Source: an uncultured Pelagibacteraceae bacterium
GTDB lineage: Bacteria; Pseudomonadota; Alphaproteobacteria; Pelagibacterales; Pelagibacteraceae
Reading direction: 5' to 3'
Assembly (NCBI GenBank): GCA_902554035.1
Contig: CACDMX010000003.1
Coordinates: 62,001 to 126,000, forward strand
Length of the DNA: 64,000 nucleotides
The notes beneath the pieces were generated by a model. The model saw only the letters and a program-made list of their open reading frames with translations. It searched no databases and had not been told where the DNA came from. How positions within the stretch are numbered: position 1 is the stretch's first letter; every line of letters begins with the position of its first letter. Of this stretch, positions 59,982 through 64,000 are shown piece by piece. A program made the translations under genes and the position numbers.

Positions 59982-60314
59982 AACATAATAGATAACCCAA
60001 AAAATTAAAGTATATTCAAAAAAACTTTTAAATATTTTAATTTTTTTTTCATCAAATCTTTGGTAAACAAATTTTTTTGTGAAATAAAAAGCTAAATTAA
60101 CTATCAAAATACTAATAATTACGCCAATTATAGTAAATTTAATTGAAAAATTTTTATAACCAAAATAACAAGCAGCAATTAAAGTTAGCCAAGAAACTTT
60201 TGTAATAAAAATTTTAAATATGATGCCAGTTTTTTTACTAAACACTGATTGTGTTTTTATTATTGAATAGGACCAAATTACTCCAATTAGAAAACTTATA
60301 TACTTAATAATCAT
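59973..60314 (-). CDS. Hypothetical small integral membrane protein
   Basis: A 113-residue protein with about four hydrophobic segments (YISFLIGVIWSYSII, WLTLIAACYFGY, FTIIGVIISILIVNLAFYF, LIFWVIYYVLF) and positively charged connecting loops. I do not recognise a family. Its start overlaps the msrB stop by one base (TAATG-type arrangement), so they are likely cotranscribed. Confidence 0.6.
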   Translation of the reverse strand: MIIKYISFLIGVIWSYSIIKTQSVFSKKTGIIFKIFITKVSWLTLIAACYFGYKNFSIKFTIIGVIISILIVNLAFYFTKKFVYQRFDEKKIKIFKSFFEYTLIFWVIYYVLF

Positions 60315-60676
60315 TATTTTTTTGCTTTAAATGTAAGGCAAGCACCATTATTACAGTATCTTTTGCCTGTAGGTTTTGGACCATCTTCAAATATATGACC
60401 ATGATGACCACCGCAGTTTTTACAATGGTATTCTGTTCTTGCGTAACCAAGATGATAATCTGTTTTTGTTTCAAAAACATTTGGTAAAGATTCATAAAAC
60501 GATGGCCATCCGGAACCACTTTCATATTTAGTTTTTGAATCAAAAAGTTTAATATCACAATTTACACAGTAATAACTTCCCTCTCGTTTTTCATTATTTA
60601 ATTCACTAGACCCAGGCACTTCTGTTCCCTCTTCAAATAGAATTAATTTTTGTTCTGATGTTAATTTTTTATTCAT
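60314..60676 (-). CDS. msrB: Peptide-methionine (R)-S-oxide reductase MsrB
   Basis: A 120-residue enzyme that reduces methionine-R-sulfoxide in proteins. Zinc cysteines are in CVNCD and CKNCGGHHGHIF, and the catalytic Cys is near the C-terminus in KRYCNNGACLTF. SGSGWPSFYE is the substrate-binding signature. A second frame on the same strand across this gene has no protein character. The EamA gene upstream is three bases away. Confidence 0.94.
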   Translation of the reverse strand: MNKKLTSEQKLILFEEGTEVPGSSELNNEKREGSYYCVNCDIKLFDSKTKYESGSGWPSFYESLPNVFETKTDYHLGYARTEYHCKNCGGHHGHIFEDGPKPTGKRYCNNGACLTFKAKK

Positions 60677-60679
60677 TAT

Positions 60680-61570
60680 TTATTTTTTTCTATTTGAAAG
60701 AGTTATGCCTGCAATAATAAAAATTGCACCAAAAATATGATAAAACATAAATCTCTCATTGAAAATTAGCATTGCCATTATGGCTCCAAAAATTGGCATT
60801 AGATGTAAAAAAACACCTGCCCTATTGGCTCCGATTAAAGATATACCTTTTATCCAAAAGAAAAATGAGGCAAGCCCAGGAAAAAAAACTACATAAGTTA
60901 GCGTTAAAACGAATGGAATTCCCAATATAATTACATTTCCCATATACATTTCAATAAAATATATTGGTGTAAGAAATATTAAACCAGTGATAATTACTAC
61001 TTGTAGTAACGTAACTTGAGAAATTTCGTACTTTTTTCTTTTAAGTAAAGCTGAATAAACTGCCCAAGAAAACATCGCTACGACCATTGATAAGTCACCT
61101 TTATTAAAATCTAGATTTTTAATTATCTCTAAATCTGCTTTTGTAATAATAAAAATAACTCCTGTAAGAGAAAAAATTACACCAATAATTTGAAAAATAT
61201 TTGTCTTTTCAATATTTAAAATTGATGAAATAAAAATAATCCAAACAGGTATAGTTGATATCATTAGTATTCCACTGATTACTTGTGTGTAATATAAAGA
61301 ATAATAGACTATTGAATTAAAAATTGTGATGCTTGTAATCCCAAGTATCGTGAAAAAACCAATATTTTCTAAAATATATTTTTTTTTAGCAATCAATTCT
61401 TTAATTGTGAATGGGAATAATATTAATCCTGCAAAAAACCAACGATAAAAGTTTAGAGAAAATGGGGGTATGTCATAGGTACTTGCTGCTTTACCAACAA
61501 TAAAATTTCCCGACCAAAAAATTGTTGTTAATATTAAAATGAAGTAGGCTAAATTATTTTTATTTTGCAC
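60680..61570 (-). CDS. EamA-family drug/metabolite transporter
   Basis: A 296-residue membrane protein with ten helices. WSGNFIVGKAASTYDIPPFSLNFYRWFFAGLILFP (N-terminal EamA signature in two parts), SGILMISTIPVWIIFISSIL in repeat 1, and AGVFLHLMPIFGAIMAMLIFNERF in repeat 2. Part of a minus-strand run DadA-EamA-MsrB-membrane protein with 0-3 base gaps, so it may transport the product or substrate of the amino acid oxidase upstream. Confidence 0.87.
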   Translation of the reverse strand: MQNKNNLAYFILILTTIFWSGNFIVGKAASTYDIPPFSLNFYRWFFAGLILFPFTIKELIAKKKYILENIGFFTILGITSITIFNSIVYYSLYYTQVISGILMISTIPVWIIFISSILNIEKTNIFQIIGVIFSLTGVIFIITKADLEIIKNLDFNKGDLSMVVAMFSWAVYSALLKRKKYEISQVTLLQVVIITGLIFLTPIYFIEMYMGNVIILGIPFVLTLTYVVFFPGLASFFFWIKGISLIGANRAGVFLHLMPIFGAIMAMLIFNERFMFYHIFGAIFIIAGITLSNRKK

Positions 61571-61573
61571 AAG

Positions 61574-62818
61574 TTATGAAAACCTTAAGGAGCTATAAGG
61601 TTGTAAATCTAAATTTGTTTTTTCATTATTAATCATTTTTGAGATAATTTTTCCAGATATTGCTCCTAAAGTCCATCCTAAATGATGATGGCCAAAAGAA
61701 TAAAAAACATTTTTGTGATTTTTTGAAGGTCCTATCACTGGTAAGAAGTCTGGTAAAGTAGGTCTAAAACCTAACCATTCATCATGGTGCTCCGGCAAAC
61801 CATCAAGCATATATTTTGCATTGTTAATTAGGTTTTTAATTCTTGACTTGGATAAAGGGTTTTTAAGTCCACCAAATTCAACCGTACCGACAACTCTTAA
61901 ACCTTGTTCCATTGGTGTGATACCAAATCCTCTATTTGCAAATACAACTGGTCTTGATAATAAATGATCAAATCCTTTAAAATGAATATGATAACCTCTC
62001 TCTGTATCTAAAGGAATTTTTTCATCTAATTTGTCAGTCAATCTTTTTGAAAAAGCACCACATGCAATTACAATTTTATCAAATATAAAATTTTGTGACT
62101 CTGATTTTAAAATTGGTTTCTCAGAGTCAAAAGAAATATCTTTTATATTTGTTTTTATAAATTTACCACCTTTTTCAAGGAAATGATCATGAAGCTTTAA
62201 AAGTATTTTTTTTGGATTTCTTGCATGTCGTGCTTTAGAATAAAATACTCCGCCATGATAAAAAGGTTTAATATTTGGTTCTAGATCGTGAATTTCTTTT
62301 GGTGATAAAATTTTTTGATCTATACCTAATTCATCTCTTATTTTAATTTCTAACTCTCTACTTGACAAATCTTTATTGTTCCAAATATACATAATACCTT
62401 TATGTTCAACTAACCCTGACATATTAACCTCATCAAATATCTCGTCATAAGCTGGTATTGCTAAATCAAGAATTTGATGCATATACTTCGCAGTGTGCAT
62501 CATTTTTTTTTTGGAACAGTTCATAATAAACTTTAAAAACCAAGGAATCATTTTTGGAACATAGTTCCACTTGAGCGCAAGAGGTCCGGTGGAACTCATA
62601 AGCATAGCCGGAACATCGGCTAGGATATCGGTTCTATTTAATTGCAAAGATGCATATGGAGAAAAGTGTCCTGCATTACCATAGGACGCAGACGATGCAG
62701 CTGGATCATCTTTGTCAAAAATAGTTACTTGATAACCTTTTTTTTGAAGAAACACTGCATTACAAACTCCTTGTATTCCCGCTCCCACAATTCCGATTTT
62801 TAAATTTTTTTTATCCAT
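61574..62818 (-). CDS. D-amino acid dehydrogenase-like FAD oxidoreductase (DadA family)
   Basis: A 414-residue FAD enzyme of the DAO family. The FAD motif GIVGAGIQGVCNAVFLQKKGYQVTIFDKD (as a Rossmann stretch of about 29 residues) is at the N-terminus, followed by SSASYGNAGHFS, a DadA hallmark. C-terminal: LDTERGYHIHF, WLGFRPTLPDFLPVIG and FGHHHLGWTLGAISGKI. It oxidises D-amino acids, or in related clusters D-hydroxyproline, passing electrons to the respiratory chain. No soluble alanine racemase lies beside it. The 100-base space upstream separates it from the lipoprotein gene. Confidence 0.89.
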   Translation of the reverse strand: MDKKNLKIGIVGAGIQGVCNAVFLQKKGYQVTIFDKDDPAASSASYGNAGHFSPYASLQLNRTDILADVPAMLMSSTGPLALKWNYVPKMIPWFLKFIMNCSKKKMMHTAKYMHQILDLAIPAYDEIFDEVNMSGLVEHKGIMYIWNNKDLSSRELEIKIRDELGIDQKILSPKEIHDLEPNIKPFYHGGVFYSKARHARNPKKILLKLHDHFLEKGGKFIKTNIKDISFDSEKPILKSESQNFIFDKIVIACGAFSKRLTDKLDEKIPLDTERGYHIHFKGFDHLLSRPVVFANRGFGITPMEQGLRVVGTVEFGGLKNPLSKSRIKNLINNAKYMLDGLPEHHDEWLGFRPTLPDFLPVIGPSKNHKNVFYSFGHHHLGWTLGAISGKIISKMINNEKTNLDLQPYSSLRFS

Positions 62819-62918
62819 GTTTATTAGTAAATAAATAAATCATCTGACTTTATACTTCCATAAACAAGTTAAGCGCACTCAATTTTCAATTGAATTTATC
62901 TATGTTCTTATATCTTTT

Positions 62919-63254
62919 TTATTTAAGAACGCTAAATGGGTCTATAAAACAGTCAATTCCTTCTAAAGTTTCAAAGAAAATTGCAGATAAAGATGAACTG
63001 TGGGATGTCTCACATTCTTTATCTTGTGAAGTTAATAGTGATTCTGAGTTATCAGTTTTTGCTAAAGAAAATGCATACTCACCTGGAGTTTGGCCAGTTA
63101 AACTTTTAAATCCATAAGATACAGCATATGAATTTCCTGCTTGAAGAATACTACCAGATTTAGCCATTGTATAAGTTGGGCCTACAAATGATGTTGTTTG
63201 TGCACAGCCGTTTAATATTACTAATATAAAAGTTAATAAAAAAATTTTTTTCAT
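62919..63254 (-). CDS. Small putative lipoprotein
   Basis: A 111-residue protein with a lipoprotein signal: KKIFLLTFILVILNGC with the lipobox LNGC, Cys at residue 17. The mature part is Ser/Thr-rich and has two further Cys residues near the C-terminus (in KECETS and GIDCFI) that may form a disulfide. No family recognised. It is monocistronic, between dadA and the phosphatase gene, with 75 bases to the latter. Confidence 0.65.
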   Translation of the reverse strand: MKKIFLLTFILVILNGCAQTTSFVGPTYTMAKSGSILQAGNSYAVSYGFKSLTGQTPGEYAFSLAKTDNSESLLTSQDKECETSHSSSLSAIFFETLEGIDCFIDPFSVLK

Positions 63255-63310
63255 CTCTCTCTAAAAAGATTTTATATAAATATTATTAAAATGTAATTAA
63301 ATTAATAATA

Positions 63311-63337
63311 AAGCCTATTTGTAACCATTTTAGGCTT
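63311..63337 (-). terminator. Weak hairpin at the 3' end of the phosphatase gene
   Basis: Inverted repeat AAGCCTA (63311-63317) / TAGGCTT (63331-63337) with a 13-base loop. It overlaps the phosphatase stop codon on the minus strand and is followed there by an interrupted T-rich stretch. Less convincing than the four strong hairpins elsewhere in the window. Confidence 0.4.
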
Positions 63338-64000
63338 TTTTTTCACTCTCAACTTTCTTTTTTCTCTCAGGTTTTATCAGCTCAGTATTTTTAATATTTA
63401 TTGCTAAACACGTTATATCGTCTCTTAATTTTTCGGCTCCCCAATCAAGCTCTCTTGCTATTGAGTCTACTATATTTTTTGGAGTGACGGCATCTAATTG
63501 AGTAACAATTTTTTGTACACCTTCGGCTCCAAGTTCTTGACCATTTTTAAGATAGCCTTCAGTTACACCATCAGTATAAACAACAAATGTCTTATCCTTG
63601 AGATTTATAGTTTTTGATTTGACCATAGTTTCAGTAAAATATTTTATAATTCCAATTGGAGGCATTTCGGACTTAATAAAATCAAAATTTTTATTTTTAT
63701 CAAAAACCATAATACTTTCATGTCCCGCATTGACAAAATTGACATCTCCAGTCTCGATATTTATTTTGCCAAAAACTGCAGTTACAAACATGCCCTTGAA
63801 CTTTGCTTCAACAAGCTCGTTATTAACCCCAAAAACAATTTTTTCAAGTGGATATGATAAATTAGAAAGAGTTCTAAAAATTGAGGATGCTTTTGCCATA
63901 TACATTCCTGCTTTTATTCCTTTTCCAGACACATCTGCCAAAGTAAAAAAATATTCACTTTTACCTACTTTAACAACATCATAATAATCACCGGATACAT
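63330..64000 (-). CDS. SpoIIE/PP2C-family serine phosphatase, C-terminal part
   Basis: Partial gene, open at the right edge: the frame runs through to base 64000 without a start, and the N-terminal part lies outside. The visible 222 residues form the phosphatase core with VSGDYYDVV and YFFTLADVSGKGIKAGMYMA (metal-binding Asp residues), VFGKINIETGDVNFVNAGHE and FVVYTDGVTEGYLKNGQ, and REDLDWG/LRDDITCLAINI near the end. Such RsbU-like phosphatases dephosphorylate anti-sigma antagonists or end sensor proteins with HAMP/GAF domains. What it regulates cannot be seen here. A Lys/Glu tail ends the protein. Confidence 0.9.
   Translation of the reverse strand, partial: VSGDYYDVVKVGKSEYFFTLADVSGKGIKAGMYMAKASSIFRTLSNLSYPLEKIVFGVNNELVEAKFKGMFVTAVFGKINIETGDVNFVNAGHESIMVFDKNKNFDFIKSEMPPIGIIKYFTETMVKSKTINLKDKTFVVYTDGVTEGYLKNGQELGAEGVQKIVTQLDAVTPKNIVDSIARELDWGAEKLRDDITCLAINIKNTELIKPERKKKVESEKKA

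Noticed and set aside
60304-60558. A second 84-residue frame on the same strand within msrB
   Set aside because: MsrB zinc and catalytic cysteines are in the other frame. This frame has no domain pattern.
63598-63984. A 128-residue plus-strand frame opposite the SpoIIE phosphatase
   Set aside because: The minus-strand frame carries DVSGKG and DGVTEG motifs and runs open to the window edge.
1-64000. tRNA, rRNA, CRISPR, IS element or phage genes
   Set aside because: I looked for T-loop-like GGTTCAAATCC motifs, repeat-spacer patterns, transposase or integrase motifs and found none that I can support.

Overview
The window looks like a piece of a streamlined marine alphaproteobacterial genome of the SAR11 (Candidatus Pelagibacter) type. 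The DNA is very AT-rich, genes abut or overlap by a few bases, no gene-free stretch reaches 300 bases, and the content is dominated by uptake systems for small osmolytes and amino acids with the enzymes that break them down. This assignment is an inference from composition and gene content. I saw no rRNA, tRNA, CRISPR array, insertion sequence or phage block.

Layout. 1-7.5 kb: 3' end of purF, an HD-domain protein, a YyaL/SSP411-type thioredoxin-domain protein, an EamA and an MFS transporter, a coiled-coil gene interrupted by one in-frame stop, a small conserved protein and glycine amidinotransferase. 7.5-16.7 kb: an EamA transporter, molybdenum-cofactor genes (moeA, mobA) divergent from an NAD-linked formate dehydrogenase operon (IscU-like scaffold, HPP membrane protein, fdhD, a fused FdsG-FdsB subunit, fdsA). 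16.5-20.3 kb: a tiny membrane protein, a secreted HExxH protein, a membrane-anchored cyclophilin and a FadB-like fusion enzyme. 20.3-26.8 kb (minus strand): a spermidine/putrescine-type ABC transporter whose operon starts with an Asp/Glu-racemase-like protein and a creatinase/ectoine-hydrolase-like M24 protein. 26.9-29.9 kb: a 3-hydroxyisobutyrate-dehydrogenase-like protein, an aldehyde dehydrogenase and a glycerophosphodiester phosphodiesterase.

29.9-40.5 kb is the most interesting part, an apparent quaternary-amine region. It holds a gamma-butyrobetaine-hydroxylase/TmpA-type dioxygenase, a ProXWV betaine transporter, an SDR dehydrogenase, pseudoazurin, a beta-keto acid cleavage enzyme divergent from a betainyl-CoA-type thioesterase, an SMR transporter, a TauD-type dioxygenase, a PhnZ/TmpB-type diiron HD oxygenase with all metal ligands and the Tyr/Glu switch pair, and a choline-dehydrogenase-like GMC flavoenzyme. 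Several known routes (gamma-butyrobetaine/carnitine, choline, trimethylaminoethylphosphonate) could converge here on glycine betaine. The exact substrates are inference.

40.5-46.1 kb: a polar amino acid ABC transporter resembling the ectoine system EhuABCD, a MOSC protein and an EamA transporter. 46.1-58.1 kb: an isopenicillin-N-synthase-like oxygenase, an uncharacterised catabolic run (luciferase-like monooxygenase, AA_synth protein, alpha/beta hydrolase, aldehyde dehydrogenase) and a complete branched-chain-type ABC transporter (LivK apart from LivGFHM). 58.1-64 kb: ProC-like reductase, LysE exporter, glutaredoxin, MsrB, EamA transporter, DadA-type oxidase, a small lipoprotein and the 3' part of a SpoIIE/PP2C phosphatase.

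A recurrent regulatory design is visible. Each of the four ABC binding-protein genes has its own GC-rich hairpin with a T-tract directly after it, and most have an unusually strong Shine-Dalgarno sequence.
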